Assembly: GCF_016907695.1 (NCBI RefSeq)
Contig: NZ_JAFBCK010000001.1
Coordinates: 4,886,001-4,950,000, forward strand
DNA length: 64,000 nt
DNA from: Actinokineospora baliensis
Lineage (GTDB): Bacteria > Actinomycetota > Actinomycetes > Mycobacteriales > Pseudonocardiaceae
Reading direction: 5' to 3'
Made by a program: the position numbers and the translations under genes. Of this stretch, positions 26,581 through 34,602 are shown one piece after another. How positions within the stretch are numbered: position 1 is the stretch's first letter; each line of letters begins with the position of its first letter. The notes beneath the pieces were generated by a model. That model saw only the letters and a list, made by a program, of their open reading frames with translations. It was not told where the DNA came from and made no database searches.

Positions 26581-27276
26581 GTGGCGACAGTGATCGGGGC
26601 ACTGTTCCTGCTGGTCCCGTTGGCGGGCTTGGTCTACAGCGCGCGCCGGTTCCGAACCGACCCCCGTGCCTGGGCCTTCTTCGCCGCGGGCTGCGTCGCC
26701 CTCATCATCCCCTGGCTCCTGTCCCTGCTGGAAAAAGCGGGCGTCTGGCACCTGCCTCTCAGTCCCACCAACACCTTCGAGAAGACGGTCGCCGCCCTCT
26801 CCAGCACTCTTGGAGTTGTCGGCCCCGCGGGCGCCGTCCTCCTAGTGGTCGCCTTCGTACTCAAGCAATCCGCTTCTCCCTCAACTGCCCCCACCCCCGC
26901 CCGCCTGTGGCCCATCCTCACCCTCGTCGCGGCCGCCGCCGTAGCCGTGGTGGTCATCGCCATCGCCACCCCCGTCGACGACGCCACCCCCAGCCTCGTC
27001 GAGGGAACGGTGGCGAAGGTCGACCCCCAACTCGCCACCTTCGTCTTCACCCGCAACGGCCTCACCGCCGACGGGATCGGCACCACCTACCCCCTGGACA
27101 ACCCCATGTGGGTAGACCACACCGGCCAGAAGCACCTCAACTCCCGCCCCGAATGCCTCACCACCCCGCTGGCCCAACCAGCCCGGGTGGAGCTCGCCCT
27201 CCTCGACATCCAAGGCAACCCACAGGCCGGTTTCGGCAACTACCGCCTCCTGCTCTCCATCCGCTGCCTCGACTGA
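26581..27276 (+). CDS. Membrane protein of unknown function
   Basis: A 231-aa protein with four TM helices in the N-terminal 128 residues (3-20, 31-49, 72-93, 108-127) and a C-terminal extracytoplasmic domain of about 100 residues with two cysteines (RPECLTT, IRCLD). AAAGGAGA lies 7 bp before GTG 26581. It is 39 bp downstream of the hydrolase gene and may form an operon with it. No family recognised. Confidence 0.7.
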   Translation: MATVIGALFLLVPLAGLVYSARRFRTDPRAWAFFAAGCVALIIPWLLSLLEKAGVWHLPLSPTNTFEKTVAALSSTLGVVGPAGAVLLVVAFVLKQSASPSTAPTPARLWPILTLVAAAAVAVVVIAIATPVDDATPSLVEGTVAKVDPQLATFVFTRNGLTADGIGTTYPLDNPMWVDHTGQKHLNSRPECLTTPLAQPARVELALLDIQGNPQAGFGNYRLLLSIRCLD

Positions 27277-27355
27277 GGAAAGGCGAGATCCGTGAGGAGC
27301 TCGGTCTACCCCGCCCCGTCGAGCGGTTGGCAGGAGCGCGGGTGGGCCGCAGGCA

Positions 27356-28831
27356 TTAGACAGCCTGCGCTTGGAGCGTCCGCTCGACTCGTTCGGCCAG
27401 GTCACGAGCGTCGGTGAATGTCGCGTGCTCACGCGACGCTTGGCTGAGTTGTTTCAACGCATCGTTGACTCGGTCCGAGCGGACGACTCCGACCGCGGCG
27501 AGAGCATCCTCGCCGAGCGCGACGGCTTCCCTCGGGTCGCCGCACGTCATGACCAGGGCGGCGAGGTTGGCCTTGGCCAAGGCTTTGCCACGGGAGAAGC
27601 CTGCCGGGAAGCGGGCGATTGACCCTTCCAACCGGTGCCGTGCTTCCTCGTGATCACCGCCATTGAACGCCAGGTACACCATCGCTCGACCCGCATCACG
27701 CTCGAGGTGCGCTTGGTCGTAGTACGCAAGCCACGCCGGTTCGTCACCAGGCGCCGCCGCGGCGAACAAGTCCTCAGCCCTGGCAACTGCCGACCGGCAA
27801 TCAACGGACCGCGCCCCACCCAACAGCCCCAGCGCCCTGGCGTGCCGGGTGTGCACGACCGCACCCACCATCGGAGTCAGGCGATCGGCCCGCACCAACG
27901 CCTCCTCCGCGAAGCTCAGCGCGTCATCCTCGCGGCCGAGGTGAACGGAGAGATTGGCCAAGCCGGTGAGCGCCTTCGCCCGCATGTCCCAGTCCCCGGC
28001 CTCGGTCGCACACCCCACGCTGAACCGAAACGCCCGCTCCGCCTGCGAGTGCAGGCCGGCGTCGAAACACACTCCCCCAGCCGTATCGGCCAGGTCGGCC
28101 ACAGCCGCGAACCAACCGCCACGCACCCTTGAGCTGCCGAACGAGCTGTCCGTGAGCTCAGCCGTGGTCGCCAACTGAGTGACCACAGCGCGAACAGACA
28201 ACTGCCCGCCGTACTGATGGTCCTGATCGGCGAACGCCCGGGCGAGCCCCAGCACCTGGTCAACATCACCCTGGCCGAGCAGCCTGCCACCACTCACCGC
28301 ACGGGCGGCGAACTCACCCAAGGGATCAGCGAAGGCCATGCCTGCAACCGAACCAGCAAGCACACGAAGGAACACCTGCCGCTCCACGTCATCCCCTCCT
28401 TCGAGGTAGCTGGGGCTCGCACCCACCGTAGCTTCGACACGAGATGACCGCAATGAACCCGAAACAACCGCAATGCGGTCCACGGACAACTCAGGATATA
28501 CATTCTGAAGAGCGATACGCCGCTGATCCGCGCCTTGGCCGTTGGCGGGGAATTGCGCGGCCTCCACGACCGTGTTCATAGTGAGCACCCCAGTCGGCTG
28601 CGCTACGCGCATGGCCCTCACTGAATGGTCATCGAGCCAGCTACCCAACTGCTGCGCCGACACGCCAAGAATGGCGGCCAACTTCGGACGAAGATACGGC
28701 AGAGGTGACGATTCACCCAACTCCCACCTCTGCACCGTGGTTCGCGCGACGCCGAGCGCGTCGGCCAACTTCTCCTGTGTGAAGCCAGCCGTCTTCCGCG
28801 CCGCGATCAGCGACGTGCGCCGTGTCACCAT
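27356..28831 (-). CDS. XRE-family regulator with TPR-like C-terminus
   Basis: A 491-aa protein. Residues 5-60 form an XRE helix-turn-helix (AARKTAGFTQEKLADALGVA, then TTVQRWELG). The rest, about residues 130-491, is a helical TPR-like array with repeated ALTGLANLSVHLGR and DAGLHSQAERAFRF type units. Actinomycete proteins of this layout are often pathway or development regulators that sense a ligand with the TPR part. I used the ATG at 28831 because the HTH starts right after it. Confidence 0.82.
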   Translation of the reverse strand: MVTRRTSLIAARKTAGFTQEKLADALGVARTTVQRWELGESSPLPYLRPKLAAILGVSAQQLGSWLDDHSVRAMRVAQPTGVLTMNTVVEAAQFPANGQGADQRRIALQNVYPELSVDRIAVVSGSLRSSRVEATVGASPSYLEGGDDVERQVFLRVLAGSVAGMAFADPLGEFAARAVSGGRLLGQGDVDQVLGLARAFADQDHQYGGQLSVRAVVTQLATTAELTDSSFGSSRVRGGWFAAVADLADTAGGVCFDAGLHSQAERAFRFSVGCATEAGDWDMRAKALTGLANLSVHLGREDDALSFAEEALVRADRLTPMVGAVVHTRHARALGLLGGARSVDCRSAVARAEDLFAAAAPGDEPAWLAYYDQAHLERDAGRAMVYLAFNGGDHEEARHRLEGSIARFPAGFSRGKALAKANLAALVMTCGDPREAVALGEDALAAVGVVRSDRVNDALKQLSQASREHATFTDARDLAERVERTLQAQAV

Positions 28832-28847
28832 GCCACCAGTGTGACAC
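28822..28847. promoter_or_regulatory. Candidate operator over the XRE start codon
   Basis: GTGTCAC (28822-28828) and GTGACAC (28841-28847) form a perfect 7-bp inverted repeat with a 12-bp spacer that contains the start codon of the XRE/TPR gene. An autoregulatory operator is plausible but untested. Confidence 0.45.
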
Positions 28848-29157
28848 AACCCCACAAACGCCATGGAGCGATATCAACGCAGTTCAGGGCCGCGGATGCG
28901 GCATCCTTGCGTCATTGATGCGGCCTTCCAGTGGCACTGTCCGCGCAGTGACCACCCAGCTGGCTCCCCACGATCTCAATTTTCACCCTTCCGGGTTAAA
29001 TCTTCGCCAGGAAACCGCTGGCGGCAGCCCGTAACACGGCAACAGTGCGGCAATTTCAGGCACTCCCACGGTGGTCTACCCAGCAACGATCCGGTTCGAT
29101 GACGACCAATCAATTGGACTGCCCTCCGTCAACCGAGGGCTACGAAAGGTTCCGAAC
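28848..29157. promoter_or_regulatory. Divergent intergenic region
   Basis: About 310 bp between the XRE/TPR gene (minus) and the small gene at 29158 (plus). It is less GC-rich than the genes, with tracts such as tctcaattttcaccc and ggttaaatcttcg near 28975-29000. It probably carries the promoter for the small + strand gene. No ORF of note. Confidence 0.35.
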
Positions 29158-29382
29158 ATGTCGTCAACCACGATCACAACCGACGCCTACGTCACGATCA
29201 ACGCCGGATGCGAGATTACATATGACGCCACTGGCACGAGCCCTGGCACCCTGCAGTTCACCTTCGGGACGCGCCTGGGTGGCTTCGAACTGACCATCGA
29301 ACGAGACAGCCTCTGACGCTTCATCTCGGCCGCCGAGGACGCCCTGAAGAACATCGACCGCCGGGGCGTCCAGCCGCTCTGA
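29158..29382 (+). pseudogene. Small conserved-looking gene interrupted by in-frame TGA
   Basis: ATG 29158, behind GAAAGG, encodes 52 aa (TYDATGTSPGTLQFTFGTRLGGFELTI forms two beta-strands) and stops at TGA 29314-29316. The same frame continues for 21 good codons reading RFISAAEDALKNIDRRG to TGA 29380-29382. A strong hairpin begins 18 bp after the second stop, not the first. The full frame (about 74 aa) would be a beta-hairpin plus C-terminal amphipathic helix, like small actinomycete proteins near XRE regulators. Most likely a sense codon has become TGA. The 52-aa product may still be made. Confidence 0.55.
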
Positions 29383-29399
29383 TCCACCTGCCAAGCGCC

Positions 29400-29439
29400 G
29401 CCCGGGTTGGCCGAACGCTCGAAACCGGCCAACCCGGGC
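29400..29439 (+). terminator. Perfect 13-bp hairpin
   Basis: GCCCGGGTTGGCC (29400-29412) pairs exactly with GGCCAACCCGGGC (29427-29439) around a 14-nt loop. It ends the small gene upstream and separates it from the HTH series. Confidence 0.7.
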
Positions 29440-29511
29440 AGCCGACGGCCTCCATCGCATCCGCCACTCGCGCACTATCGCGAGGCCGGTCTCAACTGAA
29501 GCGGACGCTGC

Positions 29512-29898
29512 ATGAGCCCAACCCCCGTCGATTGGCCCGCGGTCGCCCGCTGCATCACCGAACGCCTCACCGAACTCGGCTTAACCCAACGCGAACTCGC
29601 CCTACGCTCACAGGTCTCCCAAGCCATCATCCGCGAACTGCAATACAACACCCTCCAACGCAACCGCAGCACCCGAACCCTCCAAGCCCTCTCCACCACC
29701 CTCGAACTCCACCCCCACCACCTCACCCAACTCCTCCACGGCCACACCCCACCACCCCCGCACACCGACCCCGAACCCGAAGACCCCGTGGCGCAACGAC
29801 TCGCGGCGATCGAGCACCGCATGGTCGAGATGGCGGAGACGCTTGACCAGTTCCGGGTCGACCTGGCGATGATCCTGCACAACACCCGCCGCGCCTAG
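29512..29898 (+). CDS. Small HTH regulator, paralogue 1 of 3
   Basis: A 128-aa protein. Residues about 5-75 are a lambda-repressor-like HTH (ERLTELGLTQRELALRSQVS, then AIIRELQYN). A proline-rich linker and a C-terminal helix (RLAAIEHRMVEMAETLDQFR) that may dimerise follow. It shares most HTH residues with the frameshifted third gene at 30358, indicating tandem duplication. Target unknown. Confidence 0.78.
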   Translation: MSPTPVDWPAVARCITERLTELGLTQRELALRSQVSQAIIRELQYNTLQRNRSTRTLQALSTTLELHPHHLTQLLHGHTPPPPHTDPEPEDPVAQRLAAIEHRMVEMAETLDQFRVDLAMILHNTRRA

Positions 29899-29932
29899 TA
29901 CGCGCCAACCGCACAGACACCCACGGGACGCC

Positions 29933-30361
29933 ATGACACGCACCCAACCACACCCCCACCGCAACTGGGCAGGCGTCGCGGTCACCATCCAGCACCGCAT
30001 GGCCCACCTGGGCATCGACATCACCCACCTCGCCGCCACATCCCGAGTCTCAGCCACCACCATCCACGAACTGGTCCGCAACACCACCCAGCGCAACCGC
30101 CACGCCCTCACCCTCGCCCGACTCTCCCGCGCCCTCCACCTCGACCCCGACCACCTCCGCCACATCGCCACCACCCCACCAGCCATCGCCGCCGAACTCG
30201 CCGAAGCCGACCTCCCCCAACAACTCCGCGAGCACATCACCACCCTGCTCGCCAACCTCAACCACGAACTCGACCAGCTCCAGACCGAGTACCGAGCACT
30301 CAGGCGCCAAGCGGCCCCAGGCTCACAGTCGACCCACAACAGGCCCGCACCGGCTGAATGA
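29933..30361 (+). CDS. Small HTH regulator, paralogue 2 of 3
   Basis: A 142-aa protein of the same plan as its neighbours: HTH at residues about 12-75 (AHLGIDITHLAATSRVSATT, then IHELVRNTTQRNR), then a coiled-coil-like C-terminus (LANLNHELDQLQTEYRALRR). The sequence is clearly more diverged than paralogues 1 and 3. The stop overlaps the start of paralogue 3 (ATGA), implying co-translation. Confidence 0.75.
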   Translation: MTRTQPHPHRNWAGVAVTIQHRMAHLGIDITHLAATSRVSATTIHELVRNTTQRNRHALTLARLSRALHLDPDHLRHIATTPPAIAAELAEADLPQQLREHITTLLANLNHELDQLQTEYRALRRQAAPGSQSTHNRPAPAE

Positions 30362-30773
30362 GCAGCGAACCCAACGACTGGACAGCTCTCGCGGTCTGCT
30401 TGGAGGGCCGTCTCAGAGAACTCGGGTGGACACAGCAAGACCTCGCCCAACGAGCCCAGGTCTCCCAAGCCATCGTCCGAGAACTCCAGTACAACAGCGT
30501 CCAACGCAAGCGCAGCCCACGAACCCTCGAAGCACTCTCCACCACACTCGGCCTACACCCCGAACACCTCACCGCCCTCCTCCACGGCCGCACCCCACTC
30601 CCCCGAGCACCGCCGCCAAGCAACCCGAACCACTACGCGCCATCCACGAACAACTCACCTCCATCAACACCGAGATCGCCACCATCCGCACCGACCTCGA
30701 CAACCTCCTCCACATCCTCAACCGCATGATCAAACCCAGACGGGACGTGCCCACTTCTCCGGGGAGAAGGTGA
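30358..30773 (+). pseudogene. HTH regulator paralogue 3, frameshifted
   Basis: The ATG at 30358 gives an HTH nearly identical to paralogue 1 (LGWTQQDLAQRAQVSQAIVR). After LLHGRTPLP the frame becomes a nonsense Pro/Ser/Thr tail ending at 30729. The -1 frame from the C-run at 30600-30604 instead reads KQPEPLRAIHEQLTSINTEI and ends at 30773, matching the C-terminal helix of paralogue 1. One C appears to be missing (five instead of six). It could be a real mutation, a sequencing error or slippage. Confidence 0.65.
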
Positions 30774-30840
30774 TGGGTATCTCCTTGAGTGGGAAAGCCG
30801 TTCCGCAAGCAGGCCCTACGGGCCGGGACGGCGGATCCAG
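30748..30840. repeat. Structured repeat element, copy 1
   Basis: A roughly 90-bp element between convergent genes, alignable end to end with 34505-34600. Hairpin 1: TTCTCC/GGAGAA with imperfect lower pairs. Hairpin 2: CCGTTCC (30798-30804) with GGGACGG (30825-30831), enclosing GGCCC (30812-30816) with GGGCC (30820-30824). It ends in GGCGGATCC as copy 2 does. Possibly a bidirectional terminator, a structured RNA or a small immobile repeat family. Confidence 0.6.
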
Positions 30841-30863
30841 TTCAGCTTCTGGCATGAGGACGC

Positions 30864-31355
30864 TCAGCCGATCTGGTTGACCACGTGATCTCCGGCTCGG
30901 CACACCCACACCGCGAGACCCTCCCGCAGTTCGGGGTGCTGACCGACCAGGTGTCGTGGGCACACCGGCCACACGACGCGGTCGCGGGAGGCGATGAGCG
31001 ACTGGACCGCGTCGGCGATGGCGACCAAGGCGGGCTCCCTGGTCACCGCCCACACCTGTTCGTGGCCAACGGTATTACCCGCCACGATCATCTCCGGGCG
31101 GTGACCGAGCGCCGACTCGGCCTGGTCGAGCACGACCGGCACGAGTTCGGCCACCAGTTCCCGCCGCCGCTGCCCAGCCAGTTCCTCGACGTACCAGGCA
31201 GGCGCGCTCCCGTGGCTGTCGAACACCGCTTCCAACCAAGGGCGCACTTGCGGGTCGTACACCTCGCTCCCGAGAACGGGTTCGAGGTCACCAACCCAGG
31301 AACTCATCTGGTCATCGCGGCCAACCAAGGATGTGCGCACCTGCCTCTCCGCCAT
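30864..31355 (-). CDS. Hypothetical protein
   Basis: A 163-aa soluble protein (147 aa if started at ATG 31307). Helical and charged, with WYVEELAGQRRRELVAELVP and EQVWAVTREPALVAIADAVQ, and a C-terminal Cys pair (VWPVCPRHLVG, VWVCRAGDH). No signal peptide or TM helix, and no clear Shine-Dalgarno for either start. Family not recognised. Confidence 0.55.
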   Translation of the reverse strand: MAERQVRTSLVGRDDQMSSWVGDLEPVLGSEVYDPQVRPWLEAVFDSHGSAPAWYVEELAGQRRRELVAELVPVVLDQAESALGHRPEMIVAGNTVGHEQVWAVTREPALVAIADAVQSLIASRDRVVWPVCPRHLVGQHPELREGLAVWVCRAGDHVVNQIG

Positions 31356-31524
31356 GTCTGTGCGGCTCACCAACCCTATGCGTCGCGCGGGAGGTCGCTG
31401 AACCCCGCATGCGGCGAGGTCCGGGAGTTTGCCGCCGTCCCGGAGAGTCCGCCTGTTCCAGGTGATCCGCCCGCCGCTCGACCCGTAGGACGCTGGGCGC
31501 ATCCGACGAGGGAGGTCGAGACGC

Positions 31525-32091
31525 ATGACCGAGGAGCCAGTCGTGGCGGGGGTAGGCCAGGCCGGTGCCGGTTCGCGGCGGGGCTTGGGGGTGCTCAACG
31601 GCGTGTTGATGGTCGGGGTGGGGATCGCCGCGCTCGTGTGGCCGCGAGCTTCGCTGGGGCTCTTGGCGCTGCTGTTCGCCATCACCCTGATCGCCAACGG
31701 CGTGGTGCGGGTTCTGCAGGCGATCGCCGACGATTCGGCGTCCGGGGGCGGGCGGGTGTTGCTCGGGGTGGTCGGCGCGCTGTCACTCCTGGTTGGCTTG
31801 CTGTGCCTGCGGTCCCCGTCGCAGACCTTGACGTTGTTCGCCGTCTTGGCGGGTTCGTGGTGGCTGGTCGGCGGTGTACTGGCTGTGGTGGCCGCGCTTG
31901 GCGACCGTGGGGGCGAAGGCCGTGGGTGGTCGGTCGTATTGGGTGTGCTGAGCGCGGTCGCGGGAGCTTACGTCCTCGTGCAGCCGGAGATCTCGCTCGC
32001 GGCACTGGAGTTGGCCCTCGGAGTGGGGCTGATCGTGATCGGTGCCATTACCGGCGTCGAAGCCGTCCGTGCTCGCCCGGCGCGCGGATGA
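31525..32091 (+). CDS. HdeD-like (DUF308) membrane protein
   Basis: A 188-aa protein with six TM helices in three pairs, each pair containing the HdeD-type motif (GVGIAALVWPRASLGLLALL, GLLCLRSPSQTLTLFAVLAG, GAYVLVQPEISLAALELALG). HdeD is linked to acid resistance in enterobacteria; the role in actinomycetes is unknown. GGGAGG lies 8 bp before the ATG. The stop overlaps the next start (ATGA), so the two membrane proteins are co-translated. Confidence 0.85.
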   Translation: MTEEPVVAGVGQAGAGSRRGLGVLNGVLMVGVGIAALVWPRASLGLLALLFAITLIANGVVRVLQAIADDSASGGGRVLLGVVGALSLLVGLLCLRSPSQTLTLFAVLAGSWWLVGGVLAVVAALGDRGGEGRGWSVVLGVLSAVAGAYVLVQPEISLAALELALGVGLIVIGAITGVEAVRARPARG

Positions 32092-32657
32092 CCACGGGGC
32101 ACGTCGACATGGTGTCCGGAGTGTTCGCCATGGCAGTGGGGATCGTCTTGTGCTTCTTCGGTGTCCGCTCCCTGCACTTGGCGGTGGTCGCGTCCGGGCT
32201 GGCACTGGGGTGGTTGCTGGCCGAGCCGTTCGACGCGGGCCAGGGTGCCGCGCTGATCATCGCGGTCGCCGTGGCGGCACTGGCCTGGGTGTTGGTGGTT
32301 GTGGTGTTCCGAACCGGGCTGTTCTTCATCGGCGCGCTCACGGGCGCCATCATCGGGGCCAAGCTGCTCGGTCTCTTCCAGGGCACCGACATCGTGCTGG
32401 CCATCTTGTTCGCGGCCTCGACGGGGTTCCTCACCGGCCTGGCGGTTCAGCGGTACCGCCTACCGATGGTCGCTCTGGCCTGCGCACTGGGTGGCGCGGG
32501 CCTGGCGCTGAGCGGCTTGGCCTGGACATTTCCCGACGCGCTCGGCTTCCTGCGCGAACCCGCAGCGGGCTGGCAGGCCGTGGTGGCAGGCACGGCTTGG
32601 ATCGCCCTTGGCGCCGTGGGATGGTCCGCTCAACGCGCTCACACCGCGCAGAACTGA
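32088..32657 (+). CDS. DUF4203/TMEM198-like membrane protein
   Basis: A 189-aa protein with about seven closely spaced TM helices and almost no loops (VFAMAVGIVLCFFGVRSL, IGALTGAIIGAKLLGLFQG, ILFAASTGFLTGLAVQRYR). The small-residue-rich helix pattern suits the DUF4203/TMEM198 group. Translationally coupled to the HdeD-like protein, it may form a complex with it. Family assignment is tentative. Confidence 0.7.
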   Translation: MTTGHVDMVSGVFAMAVGIVLCFFGVRSLHLAVVASGLALGWLLAEPFDAGQGAALIIAVAVAALAWVLVVVVFRTGLFFIGALTGAIIGAKLLGLFQGTDIVLAILFAASTGFLTGLAVQRYRLPMVALACALGGAGLALSGLAWTFPDALGFLREPAAGWQAVVAGTAWIALGAVGWSAQRAHTAQN

Positions 32658-32681
32658 GGCGTGACCCCCAAGGCGAAGTTG

Positions 32682-33218
32682 TCAGAGGCGGGTGAACTGC
32701 CAGGTCGAAGGGCCTTGGAGTTGGGTGAGGCCGCCGGGTTGGGTGCAGGCGTCGAGGGTGCTGGCGGTGACGACGAGTTCTTGGGTGACGGTGGCGCCGG
32801 TGAGGGTGCCGGAGGTGATGAGGCCAGTGGTGACCACAACTAGCGCGCTGCCGGTTTGGGTCGGGTGACTGGTCCAGTCCCAGTGGCTGGTGGTGGAGTT
32901 GTCCCAGTACAGGGTCTCGTCGCCGTTGCCTTCGGCCAGCAGGGAGAGGCAGGAGCGTTCGGTGTTGCCGGCGAACGGGGCGGTGAACGAGTGCAGGTTC
33001 GGGTGGGTGAGGCTGGTGCAGGTGCTGGCGGTCTCGACGCCGCTGACCGCGACGGTCTGGGTGGTGTAGCTGAGGCCGGGGGAGAAGTTGACCTCGATGT
33101 CACCGACGCAGGCCACCAGGGCCGGGGTCGCTCGGGCGGGAGTGGGTGCGATGAGGCTGAGCAGGCACAGCGACACCGCGGTGGTCGCGACACGGCGGAG
33201 TTGGGTGCGGAAGGTCAT
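32682..33218 (-). CDS. Small secreted protein
   Basis: A 178-aa protein with a signal peptide (MTFRTQLRRVATTAVSLCLL, cleavage near ARA/TPALV, residue 30). The mature protein is Thr/Ser-rich and beta-like, with four Cys (LVACVGDIE, TCTSLTH, RSCLSLL, DACTQPGG) likely in disulfides. AGAGG precedes the ATG at 33218. No family recognised. It converges on the DUF4203-like gene with no hairpin between. Confidence 0.7.
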   Translation of the reverse strand: MTFRTQLRRVATTAVSLCLLSLIAPTPARATPALVACVGDIEVNFSPGLSYTTQTVAVSGVETASTCTSLTHPNLHSFTAPFAGNTERSCLSLLAEGNGDETLYWDNSTTSHWDWTSHPTQTGSALVVVTTGLITSGTLTGATVTQELVVTASTLDACTQPGGLTQLQGPSTWQFTRL

Positions 33219-33585
33219 GGGTAGGGCCTCTCCAATTTGTTCTCGGTGCACCGTGCGGCCAGCCGGTGGTGAGCGGGCCGGACAAGAACGCTCAAGCTCC
33301 CCATGTAGGTGACGCCAGGACACCGCTACGGCTAAGAAGCCTAGGGCGTCGAGGTATTCGCGGTCGACAGACTGTTCGAGTGAACCCGATGCACCTGCGA
33401 ATGATGTACTCCAACGAGTGGACTCGCTGACGCTGTGTTGCCGCCGGGGATGTGGTCAGCAGGCTGGGCCCGTCACCCGCTGTCCCCGCTCGAGGGGATC
33501 GCACTGTCGCGGAGGGACGATCCACTGTGTCCTCACGCGGGTGGCTTCGCGCTGAAGTACCACTGGATAGCCACGGAGTTCTACC
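33219..33585. promoter_or_regulatory. Divergent promoter region
   Basis: A 367-bp gene-free stretch between the secreted-protein gene (minus) and the metalloprotease-like gene (plus). CACGGAG at 33569-33575 is the likely ribosome binding site for the latter. I could not identify promoter boxes with confidence. Confidence 0.35.
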
Positions 33586-34497
33586 ATGCGTCGACTGTGG
33601 ACCCATCGCTTGCGCCGGATCGGGCTGGTGACAGCTTGTGCGGCGGTGTTGCCCGGGGTGCTCGCGCCCGCCAGTGCCGCGAGCACCGTCGAAGGGTGCG
33701 TCACCTGGGCCGCGTACCCAGCGGACCGGCCCGCGCGCGACGACGGTCCGATACCAGCCGCCGAGGCCGCCGCGAACGAGCGGGATTTCCACGCACGAAT
33801 GTCCGCACGCGGCGGCGTCGCCACTCAGGCCCCGGAAGCCACGAAGGTCTACGTCCACGTGATCGCCAAGGATGACACGCCGGAGGGCGGCAACGTCCTC
33901 GATGCGGTGATCGACAAGCAGCTGGAGGTCTTGAACGTCGACTTCGCCCCGACGGGGTTCAGCTTCGCGTTGGCGGAGATCACCCGCACGGTCAACGAGG
34001 CGTGGTTCAGCGACGCCAGCGGCGCCAACCGGCAGGAACTGACCCGAGAGCTCCGCGCGGGCGCGGCGGCAGACCTCAACCTCTACGTCGTCGGCGCCAT
34101 CTCAGGTGGGAACCTGGGCTGGTCGACGATGCCCGCCGCGTACCAGGGCGACCAGTCGGGCGACGGCGTCGGGGTCCTGTTCTCCACCCTGCCCGGCGGC
34201 TCGGGCGCCCCCTTCGCCGAGGGCAGGAACGCGACCCACGGGATCGGCGGCTGGATGGGCCTGTACAACACCTTCCAAAACGGGTGCACCGCACCCGGGG
34301 ACTACGTCGACGACACCCCGTACGAGGCCTCGCCAGCCTTCGGTTGCCCGACCGGCCGCGACACCTGCCCCCAACCAGGCCTGGACCCGATCCGCAACTT
34401 CATGGACTACAGCGACGACTCCTGCATGACCGAGTTCACCTCCGGCCAGACTGACCGGATGCGGCAACAAATGGCGACCTACCGCGACTTCGCCTAG
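33586..34497 (+). CDS. Secreted M43-like metalloprotease fold lacking the zinc motif
   Basis: A 303-aa protein with a signal peptide (cleavage near APASA/AST, residue 32). The body matches secreted actinomycete M43 (pappalysin/cytophagalysin) zymogens: VYVHVIAKDD, DLNLYVVGAI, DYVDDTPYEASPAFGCP, and the Met-turn block NFMDYSDDSCM. Where M43 enzymes have HEVGHWMGLYH this protein has HGIGGWMGLYN: His218 stays, but the catalytic Glu (Gly219), second His (Gly222) and third His (Asn228) are replaced. It cannot bind zinc conventionally. Probably a pseudoenzyme, perhaps a binding or inhibitory protein. Confidence 0.85.
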   Translation: MRRLWTHRLRRIGLVTACAAVLPGVLAPASAASTVEGCVTWAAYPADRPARDDGPIPAAEAAANERDFHARMSARGGVATQAPEATKVYVHVIAKDDTPEGGNVLDAVIDKQLEVLNVDFAPTGFSFALAEITRTVNEAWFSDASGANRQELTRELRAGAAADLNLYVVGAISGGNLGWSTMPAAYQGDQSGDGVGVLFSTLPGGSGAPFAEGRNATHGIGGWMGLYNTFQNGCTAPGDYVDDTPYEASPAFGCPTGRDTCPQPGLDPIRNFMDYSDDSCMTEFTSGQTDRMRQQMATYRDFA

Positions 34498-34500
34498 ACA

Positions 34501-34600
34501 GGCCATGCCCACCACTACCGGGGAGGAGGTGGTGGGCATGGCCTTGGAGTGGGATGTGCCGCCCCGCAAGCCGGTCCTAAGGGCCGGGGCGGCGGATCCC
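34501..34600. repeat. Structured repeat element, copy 2
   Basis: GGCCATGCCCACCAC (34501-34515) pairs perfectly with GTGGTGGGCATGGCC (34529-34543). A second stem pairs CCGCCCC (34559-34565) with GGGGCGG (34586-34592), enclosing GGTCC/GGGCC. The intervening CCTTGGAGTGGGA and the terminal GGCGGATCC match copy 1 at 30.75 kb. It lies 3 bp after the metalloprotease-like stop and just before the convergent fasciclin stop, so it can act as a two-way terminator. Confidence 0.65.
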
Positions 34601-34602
34601 GC

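Noticed and set aside
29164..29475. 103-aa minus strand frame across the small TGA-split gene
   Set aside because: Shadow of the + strand small gene and of the hairpin; no ribosome binding site.
30569..30808. Minus strand frame over the HTH series
   Set aside because: Lies over the structured element and gene ends; low complexity and no start signal.
34498..34602. IS200/IS605 right-end or omega-RNA for the structured repeat
   Set aside because: No tnpA or tnpB relic nearby and the hairpins do not match a family end I know; kept as an orphan structured element.
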